Origin: Breviolum minutum Mf 1.05b.01
Taxonomy: Eukaryota; Sar; Dinophyceae; Suessiales; Symbiodiniaceae
NCBI GenBank assembly: GCA_000507305.1
Contig: DF240780.1
Span: 37,580-101,579 of the forward strand
Length of the DNA stretch: 64,000 nt
Direction: 5' to 3'
Made by a program: the position numbers and the translations under genes. The notes beneath the pieces were generated by a model that saw nothing but the letters and a program-made list of their open reading frames with translations, was not told the origin of the DNA and made no database searches. Positions 1 through 15,000 of the stretch are shown here, piece after piece. Each line of letters opens with the position of its first letter. The stretch's first letter is position 1.

Positions 1-39
1 TTTTGGATCCCAGCAAAATTTTTGGCTCTCACCAAGTTC
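1..39 (-). CDS. Probable AKR C-terminal exon, cut by the window edge
   Basis: Encodes ELGESQKFCWDPK. A short tail with CWDP is common at the end of protist and plant AKRs. The acceptor is CCAAG|GAACT and the phase is 0, compatible with exon 4452-4496, but the intervening family segment (FDF-like) is missing. The link is therefore inferred. Confidence 0.62.
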
Positions 40-3000
40 CTTGGGTGGAAGATCAACAGGTGGAAATGGCGCATGGAAAGACAGGAAGGTTGGTGCTGGT
101 GGTGGTGATGTTTTTTTTGACAATGAATAAACTACTACTAAGCTTGGGACCTTTTTAGGATGGTTACGTGACCCTTTCAAAGGTTGAGGGGATAAAAAGG
201 CCATGGCTTGAATCACCTGGCACACGCCTAACACCTGAAATACCTCTCCCATTTCAGACCTTGAGTTACTTGAGGATAATTGAGGGTATGTCCAGTGATC
301 ATAATATTATGCATGATTCTCAATTCGGACGGCCTATCGAGGCCCAGCAAAAGTTGTGCATGAATCTGTATGAAGATGTTCCCTTTCTTGGATGTGTCAT
401 TGAAGGTTACATAAGATCAATGAGCAGTCACCTTCGATCAAAGTTAGTGCTGCCTGGATGACATGCCAAAAAATCTATAAAAAATGTCCAATTCCAACCA
501 TTTTTGACATCTGTCATTCGATGACACCAAACCGAAACACAATATTTAGAGGAAATCGCTCAAAATCGCCATGCCCTTCAAAACATCAAATTCCATTCCT
601 AAACATGGCTGACATTTAATGATCCCTGGTTGACTGGAACCATCGTGGAAGTTAGATTCATGAACTTCTGTTATGCAATGATGCAATATACTTTGGGAAT
701 CCCCGGATGCTAATTCGTCACTTTGCAAGACTTTACCACCTTTTTGGGCGAGTTTGGGGATCCCAACCTAAAACGCCTTATGTGTGCTACTATTAATGAG
801 AAAGGGAATGACCCAAAAACATATCAACGAACGTTTTTGTTGAAATATTACTTCACCAACCAGAAAAATTTGAAACAAACTGCAACCAGCCAGTGGTTTC
901 CCCACAATTAGGCCACCCCTTCCACATGACATGTATTTGCTGGAAGTTGACCCTTCAAATTCCTCCAACCTCAGGGAACTTTCAACTGAAGGATCTTGTA
1001 CCCATACCACCTCAAAAAAAACGCCACAGCTGAGGTACTGAAATTTTGAGCATCTGCTGGTCATCCAACTGAAAATCAAAAATATCCAGATTCTCCTCGG
1101 ACAAAAAGGGGCAACAACTTGAAACAACTCTGGATTGTCTCGGTGAAACCCGACTCAACATTTTAGAAACTACAACTTTGTCCAAGAGGTTGCCTTCCCC
1201 CAGTGAATGTGGTTCAGAAAACCTCTTTTGTGTTTTGCCACCGTGAAATTAGCCACTTGTGGGAGAATATGTGATGTGTGCCAAACAATGTGTTTTCTTC
1301 GAAGTCTTATTCTTTTATTGTTCTGATCACCATACCCATTCAAAATGGGTAAAGCTTCGCCAAGAAAAAAACAAAACGAACTAACGGCGATCCGCGATAG
1401 CCCCCTGAAAAAATGCGTTTGAAAACGAACCTTTCCTTTGGGGAAGGCTGATTTCCGAGCGAATTGCAATAAGCCCCACGCCTGAATTCAAGGCTTTTCC
1501 CTTTGTCTGATCGGCCCCTTCCCTGCCAAGGCCCAAGAAGGAACTACATGTTGCCGCTGACAATGGTTCATCACCATGCCCATGTTACGCAGGAAAATTG
1601 TGAAACACATCATCTACAACCCTTTCTAAAACTGCAACCGACTTTGAATTGCTTCTACATTGTTTTAATCCTGCATCCCACAAGTTTTTCGCACCAGCAT
1701 CTCTATAGGGTCAAGTGTAAAACCTTTTCGGAAAATCATGGGCCATCCTCATGCGAGTGCCGAATATGAACTAAATGAAACACTTCAGTCTTTGGAAGCC
1801 CTACGTATCTGCAATGCATTCACCAGGTCACCAAACCAAAGGTATTAACGTTGAGGGACCAAGAAATAGCGTTGCGAAAAGCACCTGACATAGCCATGAT
1901 CTGTACACTCAGTGTGGCTCCATGTGCCACGCACAAATCCACTCCCAAAAGGTTTGCCCTAGTAGATGTTGCTTCGTGATAGCTGGCCATTCCTGAGCAA
2001 GTCCTTGAACTGTTCCTTGCCAAATGTCCTCACAACTTTCAAGTTTGATCAAACGTAAGCTTATGTGAAGCGGTTCGTCTAAGTTATTTGACCATCTTAC
2101 GAAAGACGATGGCAGTCGGTCAAGCTTAAAACGTCCTCTCCAGGCAGTGAACCATACCTGGACCAGGACGCTTTTTTGGCACTTGTGGTTTACACCTTCC
2201 TCCGAATGTTTTTGGCAATGATTTCAATGGAAAAGTCTCAGGAGACTTGGGATATTCTTCTCTAATGGCAAGAGCCTTACAAGTTTCAACAGGATATGCC
2301 CAATCTGTGAGGGTGGTGATTTCACCTACTTCGTTGCCTCATGTGCGACTGCATCTAAATCCTGCTCAGGCGAAGCAAGGTTGGCAGGGAAGTTTGTAGT
2401 CCAAACGAAAGATGTGCTGACCAGGCATGTGAAGTTTAAAGACCGGGTCATGAGAATCAATCCAACCGTCTTTTAAACACCGAAATCGATGTGAGTCGTG
2501 ATGCAAAAACGGGATGTATAATCGCTGTATCTGGAATGGTTTCTTCCCTGCAAGTTTTTGGCATTGGTACTCCATAAGTTTCCCGTGCAAAGCTTGCAAG
2601 GTTTGAACGCCTTGCTCTGTAAGTTGTTCTGATGCATGTACCTTGTGAACATCCAGTTTGAAATCCCCAAGAATAATGGACGGGATGGAAGTCTTTTTGG
2701 ATTGTTCCAACGCATATTCAAACAATCCGTTGGTAAAATCTTTTGCTCCAGCAATGTCTTCAAGAATCCCATAGATGACAAAAACCTGCATCGATGAAGC
2801 AACTTGTACAAGAGCATGGGAAATTCTATTAGTCCTAGACCATTCATCTGCAATTCCATTCCAACATTTTCGACTCGGAAATGCTGCGAAATCTGCAGTT
2901 CCACCAGCTCTATCTCTCAAACTCGGGTTTCCATCAAGTTCAATCACGTGTGGTTGAACTGGATTGGACCAGTTTGATTTGAAACCCTTCGTCATCATGT

Positions 3001-6000
3001 GGCTACCAAAAGTTCTTTGGATAGCAGTGGTTGCTGAAGTTTCAGCACACGCTACTAATCCTAAATGATGCATGTTGATCAAATCATAAAACTCTTTTTG
3101 CTTACATCCAATGGAAGTTGGATTGGTAATGAAAACATTGAAATCCATGCCCGGTGGCTGCGAGGGAGGACCTGGATATTTGACTTCCCCAATTTGCTTT
3201 CAGCTCGATGCAATAAGGGACGAAAAACTTCAAAGAAGGCTTTATCTCGTCTGGCCAGTGCTTCTGGCATGACAAATGGGTAGGACACGAGTCCAGCTCG
3301 GTTCTCCGGCCCTTCCGGGGGAGCATCAGCTCTTTAAAAAGTCATAGCCTAATTATAACCTGGAATGTAACATGTTTTTGTTAATCAGTTTTGTTGAATT
3401 CCGGGTGCATTCCGGCAGATGCGTTTTGAACGTTGGCAAGTAAAATCCTATTGAGCCAAGTGCATCGATGCAAATGGGGAGTGACCACGGTCAAGCCGAC
3501 TGGACTACTTGCAGGCTTCCGAGTTTTCGAAGAAAGCCGGAAGACTTGCTATAAGCAGCGATCAGTTGGGACGATTTCTCACGGCTGGAGCAAAACACGA
3601 GTCCTACTGTCCCACTCTTTTAGGTGGAGGATTGCCTCTGGCGGCATACGATCGTTTATGTACCTCCACCACACTGGAAGATTCAATCTTGGTCATTCTG
3701 ATTTGCAATCCGGAACTCCTGTTTGGTTTGAAAAGGCTGAGGCAATGGGTCTGGCGCTGGCGACCACTTGTTTCAAGCCGGACTACCAACCGGGTGACGG
3801 ATGACGATTGTACAGGCTGTGTGACGTGACTCTGTCGCAAGGTGCATGGAGTGAGGCGAAGCTGCCGAATGATCAATGGTGAATTCAGGGCATTTTGGGG
3901 GGTCCCTTACCAAACCACCATGTAACGGTTGACCAACCGGTGGTGAATGGTCACTATAACTATAACGCAAATTATGTTTTGAAAAAGCTGACTCCTTTTA
4001 AGTATGGCCATTATTGGTATCTATACTAAATTTCTGGCATGTATTACATTTTTTGGTAGGGAATCCAAACCTAAACCTTTTATTTACCACGATTGCATCC
4101 TGGGGCTGGGGGGGCCCCGATCCATCAGATTTCACATGAAAATTTCAGGATTCCCAAATGAGCCACGATCACGAAACCCTTGCCAGATACTTTCTCCATT
4201 ACCCATATGCTCCGTGGGACGATTGTATATTTACCCTACATAAAAACCCATGAATTTAAGCCATTCATGTTGTTAAATATACAATACCTTCGGAGAATTT
4301 TTTTGGTTGGTTCATAGGGAACTTGTTTTTGGATGGCTTATGAAATAATCCCCCACATGACTGGGTAGCTTGTCATCTCCTATATAACTTATAACCTATA
4401 TCCAACCAGTGGCCCTTGTTGCATTGCTCAAATGCTTGGATCCCAAGGTGCTCGAATCCGTGCAGCTTTGCTGCTACGAGGAATGATCATGAAGTCCTGA
4501 ACCGACAAGGCTACGTGGTGCTTGGAGCAACGCGGAAAGGCCGGCGTTGGCATTGAACATGTAAAATTCCCTACATTCACTGGTGATTTCTTCTGACAAG
4601 ATGGTATCACCTCAATCAAATTTGCTGAAGATGGTTGAAAAAAGGCAAAAACATGTAGATTGATTTAGTGATGAATTTCAGTTATGAAAGTCAACAAATC
4701 CAAGTATCTGCTGGTAGTTTTTGTTTTCAGCTGTTTTCAGGATACCACCACTTTTGTCACTTTTGTCGGGTGCATGCTAAAGCACCAGCTAGCAAATCCA
4801 TGCAAATGGAACATCAAATAACTACTTTACGTTTCATCACTTGGAGTCAATTTGGAATGATGAACCACTAGATGATTTTCAGAAGAACTCCCCAAGAAAA
4901 CCTGCAATAAGCTCAATTCATCTTTGGAATCATAAAAGCGAAAGATGGTTGTGTCTCCAATAGTTACTTACCCTTCAAATAAAGACATGTTCCACTTCCA
5001 ACACTTCTTGCCAAAACAGTACTCCTTTAATACCGCCTTATTTCTCGGAGGGTGGCAATGGGGGCGGGTAATTTACCCTTATAAAAATTCCCACGACTCT
5101 CCATTCCCATCTGGCCAAATTATAGTATTTCACCAACCCTAGATTTCTCTGAAAAAAACTGGATTTCCCTTCCAAAACGTTATATTTTGCGGGCCCAAAT
5201 CGGTCGTGTGTTCGGCCGCCAAGATTTGACCAGAAGTAACAAGCCGCAAGAAATTGGAACCAAATCCCAACGCCAACGTCCAAGATTCTTGCTGCAAAGC
5301 CCAGCGAAGGAGTACCTGTGCCGCTGTCTTACCTGTCTCTTCAGCAACTTGCAGCACGGCAGGATGTGTGAGCAGCAACCTGCCGACAAAGGATGCCCGG
5401 TTGCAACCTAGACTTTAAAGACAAGATTCGGTACCTTCCTGGGAACGATCCTCACATATCAGAACCCCAACCGGCACTTGCGAAGTCGATGATGATGATT
5501 TTCCCCAACTTCCCGTCCCTTTTTTTCGTGGGATATGTCATGTTAAATTTCCTAGAGTCGGTATACGGGTGAAATTTGCTTCTAAAAAGCCATGCTTGGA
5601 GAAAGTTATACTGGGTACAGATGAGACAGGACTTGTGGGACATCCAGGAAATATGAGTTGGGATTTGTGAAAACACCGAAAAAAAGCAATTCCCTAAATG
5701 GTGTGATTTTGCCAATTTGATGACTCCCCGAACGGAACCCAACCCAAGTTTAGTAAACCATTGGGGGAAATTTCATTCACAAAAAAAATGATTTTGGACT
5801 GCCTATAGGGACCCCCAATTCATCTCCTGAGTAGCTGCAGCTACTGGTGACTTTGCCAGAGTGGTCAGGAACACAAATCACCCAACAAAACCCATCCAAG
5901 TGTCTGTAGTTAAAAATATGCATTTGGATGGGAAGCAAGTCTTTCTGGTATCCAGAGTCTGCGAATTGTCTGATTAACACTGAGGATATCGATGCTGCAT

Positions 6001-9000
6001 TTCACGAATCTATACTTAACCATTCCTGTCAGCAACCATTCCCCTTAAATCCAGATGGGAATCCCAAGTGAATCCCGATTAAATCCAGTTCAATGCCAAT
6101 CAAATCCCATAAAATCACAATTACCCTCCTAAAGTTTAACATGGAAGCTGAAAATTAGGCACTGGAAAAGAAGATTCCCATTGAAAACCATCATTTTTAG
6201 GTTCCATGTTAAACTTGGGGAGGGTAAATCCCTCCACAAACTCCACAAAAAAAGGACAGTTTTTCCCAGCAGGACGGTCGGGATTTTCCCGGTTCCAAAG
6301 CTCGCGGTTTTTGAGGCATTAAAAACATGTGGACCCAGGGACCACCCTGGAAATACCATGGGAAACCCTTGCATCTGAATATGGGTGTATAAAAAGAGAC
6401 ATAAAAACATATTAACCTGTTAACATATCGTATAACATATATATAATGGTTTTTCCAGTACATTTCTATGTAATGTAGATGTGCAGACATAAATATATAA
6501 GATATGATATGTACTTAATTACAATCATGTTTACACTTGAAACTAGATACAATGTAGATATACTATATATATTCCGTAGTATTCCTGCACCTAGGTCGTC
6601 CTTCCGTCCGCCTGGTACCATCCAGCTTTCCATCAGAAGCTTTGGCTGCGTTGCTGGCACTGCCACCTCCAAGTGGAGAATAAGCCTGAAATACGTGATG
6701 GCCGCACCGCTGCTACGAGTACTTGGAGGATTATTTGAGGACTTGTAAGTGGTTAGGATCATCCCCATTCATAAGCCATGAAGTTCGGCCATTTGGAAAG
6801 GGAACAACCCTGCTTAGGGGACTTACTAACCATAGTTACCTAACCAATTGCTAAATGGGATGATCCTCCAAGTACGTTGGGATGCAAACAAATATCATCT
6901 GAACAACCTATGGTTGAAATGTCAAAAAAACATGAACAAAGAGTTGTTGACATTTCTTTTGAATGGAAGAAGTAAACACCGGGAGTTCGTAAAACGAAGC
7001 GTGGTCTTTAGATATGTCTTCAAGAGGTAAGATGAAAGCGTGGGCTTTAGACTTCAAGTTTTGTCAATTTCAACGATTCTTCAGACCCACAAACCTTGAA
7101 AAAAGTGGCATTCGTTTGCCACAAGATGTAGGAAACAGGAGAAGTCCTATACTAGATGTCTCAGGAACCTAACAAATAGATACTTATTTGGATAAGAAAA
7201 CGCCGCTTACCAATGAGCCACGCGAAAACCAACTCCCATCCCATTGTTATTCCCAAAAAAGAGCCAACTAAGAGATTCGGGGAACTCAGAATAACCCTCC
7301 CTGACGCGTTTACAGCGAGGTAATTTACTTAGCTCATCATTTCCTTTCTTGGTCTTTTAAAACGAGGGCTTTTCAGTATAGGCCTCTCTAGAACTTAACT
7401 GACGAACAAAACGAACCACCTTACACTGAGAAGTGCGGGAAAACACGCCTTGCCTCAATGACAATGCCATGACTCTGACAGAACTCAATTGTCCTTGGAA
7501 TGGAAGACTGGAACTTATGCTCAGCCCGGCAGTTCCACACACCCACCCAGTGTCGTGACATGAATTGTGAACTATAGTACTGGTTTATTGATCATTCATT
7601 GCATCTGATATATCTTGTTCATCCTTTCATCATAAGTGGAAGGGTTTCTTAAACCTCAAATTAAAGACTTTCTTATCCTTCTATTGTTTAATCCTTTTCA
7701 TGGGCGGAAGAAACCAAAGAACCTGTGTGAAATGCTCACTGCTGAAGTTGGCGTTGATCCTAGATTTTGCCCACAAGGCATTTCACTGCTCATCTTCTAT
7801 GCGGAATCCCATGACAACATGAGGTGTTCAACTAAAAGCTAAGGCCATGTAATTACGTACCCACAGGATCCATGTATGGTACGTATATTTCCCTACATTT
7901 ACCATAAATTTAAGCCAAATGTAGGTAAATATACCAGTCCCATGGATTGTATGGATATATAATCATATATATATATATATACAAATAAAGAGTCGCATCT
8001 TCCAAATCAAATCTGCCAAGGCAGTTCTTTGGATCAAATGTTCTTCCTGCAGCTAGGTATCTCCTTTGGTTGATAAAGCGGATGCGCTTCCTCGTTCAAG
8101 AGCAGTTGAAAAAAGGTCACAAAGCCGCGATGTTGAGGAGAGATGAAGAAAATATCACCCCGGAAGTTTAATATGAAACCTGAAAATAACCCATCATTTT
8201 CTGGTTCCATGTTAAACCTTGGGGAACATTTTTAGTACAAACTTCTCGCCGCCTGTCGCTCTAATGATCTGAGATGAATTGGCATGTTTACTCGTTTCAA
8301 ACCACAAATCCAAGACCTGGCTGGCTTTCACGCAAAGAAATCTGGGAGAAATCTGACTTTCCCTTGGGTATTGGGTGAGAAATTTTCACGCCATGCAACA
8401 TCCAGGATGTATTGTAAATTGCAGGTCCTAAAATCCTCCAACAATCATGCAAAACGCTTTAAACAATGCACAAACTACTTGTAATTTTCAGCCAACACGC
8501 TCAAAATCGTGGATCTCGAGGATAAAAAAACAACAAAAGACACAAAAATGCCGTGATTTCTGGCCTTGTTTGCTTTCAAAAAAAAAAAACATGTTTTTAA
8601 CAAGTTGCAATCTGATTCACCATTGGCAGCACTTCAACTCCATCCTCGAGTCGACCCCGAGGCAGACCAAGATGGGCCCCCAGGATCCAGGCTTATAAAT
8701 GGGGGCCCCCTGGAAGTTTGGAGATGAACCGAACTTGGTTTCACCACCATTTTTAGGTGCGAACTGCTAGTTTCAGGGAAGGGTTATACATGCGGAAAAA
8801 TCAAATGGGTCTGGACGGGGAATAAACAAAACTCCTACTGTAAGTCAACTTTCACCCCATTCAGAACTGGTTTTTGGGGCCGGGCCCAATATTTATTTAC
8901 CACCAAAGCATCCTGGGAGAATGCCACACCCAAGCTATACCCATGAAAATCAGGAAGTAAAACAATTGATACTTTATAATCTAGTCTTGGTAAACTTTAG

Positions 9001-12000
9001 GTCCGAAACGCCATCAGTTGACAACCTTTAATGTATATTATGAAACTTTTAAAAGATCCCGCGAAATCCAAAGGGGTTCAAGGTAAAAGATATTTCCTAA
9101 GGTGTGCCAAGTGCAGTTTCGTCATTTTCCAAATTCGATAGAGCTTGACCACGCTTTTGCCATTGCAGAACGCTACAGTAGTTAATCTATTTTCCACCTT
9201 GAACATGAGCAAAACACGTAGACAACTTGGGAATACGCCTTCTTAGTCCCACGATGCAAGCGTCGTGGAAAGTGAAGAATCATTCATCCACAGTACAGTA
9301 CACTCCCTAAAACTAACATGACAATGGAAACAATGTCATTGGAGACACATCTTCAAATGGTTGACTTTCCATTGTCATCTTAGTTTTCTTGAGGGGGTAT
9401 CATTCTCAAACTCGTCACACCATCAACTTGGAATTTGCTTAAGAGTAAGATGGTCACAAAATGGTGAGTTTGATGGTGATTTACCATGGTACAATCCGTA
9501 AAACGTCACCAACTAAACAAATCCAAGTCAACAGTCAACAGCATCATTCTCAAAATGAATTCTTCATAAGAAAACTCTTGGGATTTGGGATAAGATATGA
9601 TCACATCATTTCGGGTTTTGTATTGCTGGATACTTTTTGTATCTGAACCGAAAAAAACATGCCATTCTCAAAAATACAGGATTTCAAACAACTCTTGTTG
9701 CCTCCAACAACATCATCCCTGAACAAAAAAAGGAGGTGCCTGGTTGGAAATTCCTAAAACGGTCCCAATACCTTCGAGTTTAGAAAGATTTCCGAATGCC
9801 GCCAGTTTTCTGCATCGGAACCATCTTCTACACATTCATAAGATACATCTAACTTCAAACATACATGTCTTGCATATATTGAACTAGTTAGTATTTTTAG
9901 TAGTACAGCAAATATACGGCTAGCATTCATGATATCAAATATCATATATACCAATCATATCCAACCATATGTATATATATATATGTATCCGATTACACCC
10001 AACAAAAACCAACATGGAACCTGAAAATGGACCACTGGAAAAGGAGATTCCTTTTCAAAACAAAAACACCACCCGAATTTCAGGTTCTATTAGTCAAAAT
10101 TTCTGGGCTTCAGTGACATGACACTCCGAGTTTGTGTGTCAACCCATCTCCCAACAACTTCGGAACCAATAAAAACCGTGGAACCTCAATGAGCTGCTCC
10201 AAGTGCATTGCGGTGAAGTTAGATACACCAATGGCATGGACTACACCTCGCCTGCTGAAGTCAAACAAAAGACGCTCAATGTACGGTGTACCTACATGAA
10301 AACCCTCTAAACTACCCAGTTTTGTAGGTATTTTGACCACTCATTTTGAGCCCAACTATATAGAAACCGCAAACAACACATCATCTGTGATGTGAAAAAA
10401 ATGCGCTGGGGTGAGTTTGATTGAACAATATGCGCGGGGGTTAAAGTGAGGTGAACGGTAAACATTGATGAAAATATCTACATATAATGTATGTATAGAA
10501 AAAAGTTGGGTAGAATCGTTTTGAGTATAATGTGAATCATATATGTATCATCAGTTAAAAGAAATAACTAATAAGAGGTACCAAAAATACAGTGTCTGGG
10601 CAAATTAGATACTATAATTCCTAAACCTGAATTCAGGGTGCTAAACCACCATTTTAGCGTGACCAACCGGTTGTTTGGTCGCTATAAATTGCTCAGCAGT
10701 GTGTATATATATATATAACAATCCTACATCCTCTGTGTGTCAAATGGATACTCCTTTTAAAGGTACGTACTTGAGTCGATGATTTTCTGGCTTTCCCAGG
10801 TAGGATATGTTACCCTAGGCTTCCAAACACCTTGGGTTAGGAGGTATATTTGGACCCCCAGTCAAACATACCATCCAAACACCTTATTCTGAAAAGGTAT
10901 TTCTGGAAGACTACGTATGGCGATTTCCCTGGGTACACCCCCAAAGTTTAACATAGACCCTGAAAAATGTTGGTTGAAAGACTGCTTTCCTATTGGGGCC
11001 CGGTAACTTTTCAGGGGCTATGTTAAACTTCAGGTAGGTAAGGGTTCCTGCCTGTAGAGTTCTTCCATAGCTTTCCAGGTTTCATGTCGTGCACGACGAT
11101 GCAGCGGCGACCCATGGGGTTTCTTCGGCAGGGCCTTTTTGTCCCAGTCCGAGGCGCTGAGTTCTTCAAATCCCATAGGATCCATGGGACTGGTATATTT
11201 ACCTACATTTGGTTGTTTTTAATGGTAAAAAAAAAGGTAAAATGTAGGTAAATGTTGCTAATTATACAATATCTGGATGGCATGGGAATGACTCTCCATT
11301 TTTTTTGCGTTTAGTTTTTAATAAGACCGTGTTGTATTCAAGTTGGCATAGTAATTGCTTTTGGTGAAGGGATATTGTCAGATTTCTAAGTGTATACTCG
11401 CAAGCCCCAGGAATGCCACAACATGACATGGCGTATCTTCTTTTCATCTTCATTACCCCCATGGAACCCTCGTGGGACGATGAACAAATTGAAAATTTGA
11501 AAGCCCTGAACTTTTGCCAAGCATTAGGGCCTTGGAACACATTGTGGTTTTCAAGATGTATATATATATATACACATATATGTATATATACAATATGGTT
11601 ACAAATATATGCTGAAGATAAATTCGAAAATCGTTCCCTGTCACACCCCTGAAAAGCTAACACTTTGCACCTGATAATATCCACTTTACCTCTAAAAACC
11701 GCAATCAGTTGCCAACTGTTGCCTTAAAAAATGGGTAGGTTCCTATGTTTTTCCAGGTAGATGGCTATCAATGGCCACAATATTTGTAGGGTTCTTAAGG
11801 GGGTGTGTTCAAGGGGAGGGGTGTTCCTGGCCAACCCCAAGGATTCCTAGGGAAGATTGGGGAACCTCAAGGAACATTAGGAAAGATTACCGGAATCACC
11901 ACCCTCCATTAAGAATCCTATTAGTTACTGGTTGGTGGTTTCAACCCATTTGGAAAAAAATAGTCAAAATTGGATCATTTCCCCAGGTAGGGTTGAAAAC

Positions 12001-15000
12001 AAAAAATCATTTGAACCCACCATCCGGGCTATTAATGGCCACAATGAAGCCCTAAATTTGGTGTATGCTTGAGGGCGGTTGACAATCCGATTTCCCCAAC
12101 AAGTCGCATTTTTTTTCACCCTGAGATACGACTGGATTTTCAACCAACATGTCTGCAATTACAAACGCTACCCTCCAACCCCCCCAAAAACTACCGCATC
12201 CCATATGCATCCCATAACAAGGGCCTTTATATTACACACAAACGCAAACAAAACACTATTTTGGGGGACAAGCAAATCGCGCAAAATTACCATATAGGTT
12301 TGCTTTTTTAATCAATGTTCATCTCCCCTCAATAACACAGAACGGGCCACCATAGAGGGGTGATTTTTTTGAAATAAAATGAACACAAAACCCTTGGACC
12401 CCAAAACCATGAAAAATGAAGGTTTTCAACCCCCAATATATGGCTTATAACCCTAAAAAATGAAGGTTGTGGGTTCCCATGGAACCTTGAAATTTTCAAT
12501 CTTTTATGTGTGTTATTTTTGCCAAACATCAACTCGAAACAACCCTTACAAAAAAAAATGGGAGAAGCCCTGCATCAAAAAAGGGACTTGCTACCTGTCA
12601 ATTTTTAGGGGCCCCGATTTTCTCATCTAACTTTCGGTGATTTAGGGATCATATGCTCGTCAACGAACCAGCAAGTGGTTCAGCTCCAGCTCGTGATTTA
12701 GAGCGAATCCGCAAAAGAAAAAAACATGCAACCAGGTGATTATGCTGGACCCCGTTTATCCTTCCCCCCCCCAAAAAAAAAAAATATATATATATATATA
12801 TGTATATTATATTTATATATATACATAATAAGTTCCACTTGAACACAACCTCCCCTTTCTTACTATTCCGAAACGGATGGACTTTTGTGGCTTCGGTTCC
12901 GGGTTCAGTGACGGGCCAGTGGATCAAGTACAAATCCAAATGCTTCCGACCTTGGGATCTCCCCGAAAGGGGTGGTAAATGAAACCCGGGGTCCCTTGCG
13001 GATTTGGCTTATTATCAAAATCTCCATATAAGTGGGTAGGATTTCATGACCCCATATTTCCCGAACAACCAGGTTTTTTCCATTGCTCAGATGAAAGATG
13101 ACGAAAGTAATGATTGCTTGGAGGATCATCTCCCAGGACTTGTAAGTAGTTAGCAACTATATGTGGTTAGTAAGTTCCCTAACTGGGGCTGTTGCCCTTC
13201 CAAAAAATGGCTTATAAATAGGGGCAAGTGGGAAGATCCTCCAAGTCGTCAACTACCCCCTCCAAACATACCTCCAACCCAGCCAGAAATAGCTGGCCTT
13301 ATGATCGGGGTTATCAAAACCATTGGGTTTCCCTTGATAAAAAACTCTATTTTTTGGGGGGAGAGGTACGTTAGGGGGTAGGTTGACCAGTCATTAGAAA
13401 GGGGTGGTTAGACTCCCAAAACTATTTGCTTTCATGATATTAACATTAAAATAAGCCAAACCCATATGCTCCGTGGGACTGGTATATTTACCCTACATAA
13501 AAACCATGAATGAATTTAAGCCATGCATGTAGGGAAATATATCATACATTCGGAGCCTCTGAGAAACATTCCTTCCATATGTATGGCAGCTGATCAAGTA
13601 GGGCTGGATGAGTTGTTCCAGTCAATGTACTAGTTGGTGGTTGAGGTTTCAACCCATCTGAAAAATATGCGCGTTCGTCGTCAAATTGGATCATGAAATT
13701 CCCAAAAAGTAACGGGATGGAAATAACCAAAACATTTGAATTGAAACCACCACCTAGATGTAATATTTAGGTACACCTTGCAACTGACCACCTTTTGTCT
13801 TGTTCGAGTTGTACCTAGTTTTTTCAAGATGGGACCTTTTCGGCGGAATTCTTCGAACAGAAGTACAACTCGCCACTGAAAATAGGCCGGGCACCAAAAG
13901 GAAAGCACTCTTCTAACCATCCAATCCGTTTTCAGGGGCTATTTCTAGTTTTGGGAAGGTGGATTTCATCCGCAGATTGGGAAGACTACAGTAATTCATC
14001 TGGAGGTTTATGTCCCGTATCATTCAGATGCCAATTTGTAAACACTTGCCCAGCAAATCCTCTAGAGAAAGTACAAGGCAGCACATGTGCTCAATACGTT
14101 AGACTTTCTACAACATTTCCTACACCCATGCTGCGCAGCACATATTTTTAGGCGGTGCTTTCAAATATCCTTTAAAAAATTCGATCATCATCCCCAAGGA
14201 TCGCGGTGAATTTTTGTTCCTCACTTCCGGAGTCCAACCATCTCCGAAAACAACCCATCGTTCAAAGAAGAGCCCATGATGTTTGTTCTTAAAAACCCTT
14301 TTCCAATTTTTCTAGTTGGTGGTTGAACCAACCCATTTGAAAAATATGATCGTCAAATTGGATCATTTCCCCAGGTAGGGGTGAACATAAAAAATATTTG
14401 AAACCACCACCTAGTTTTTCTAGTTGGTGGTTGAATCAACCCATCTGAATACTATGCTCGTCAAATTTGATCACTTCCCCAAGGATCTGGGTGAATATGT
14501 TAAAAAGTCTTTGAGTTGTCACCACCTAGTCAAGTGGCAGTTAAGCTACTTGGATGTCCCAGGAAGTTAGGATCAATATCTAGGATCAATGGGTTATAAT
14601 CCCAATATACCAACCATTTATAAGTAGGTGAAATACTAAGCGACGTTCGCGGCGCAAAAACACCTTAGAGTGAGAATATGGACTCTTTTATTTTTCCGGA
14701 TAGTCCCACAGAAATAACCCTATTGATCCTAACCATCGATCCTAACCATTTGATCCTTTTCTTTTATTCGGAATAACCCCATCACTTCCAAGAAACCTAA
14801 GCGCTCCAGTGAATTTCGACATGCCTCCAGCGTTTTCTCGTAACCCATCTCGTAGGGCGACACTTTGGACGTCACGAAGATAGCACCTGCAGGGAACGCC
14901 CATATAAAGCGCCGGGATTTGGACTCAACACGCCGAAAACACCATGGAAGCGGAACCGATACAACCTTCCAAAATTCGGGTTATGTTAATAAGAAAAGTG

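Noticed and set aside
546..728. Minus-strand MEFDVLKGMAILSDFL considered as the missing AKR exon
   Set aside because: Resembles the FDF segment only superficially. With the required phase the segment runs into a stop.
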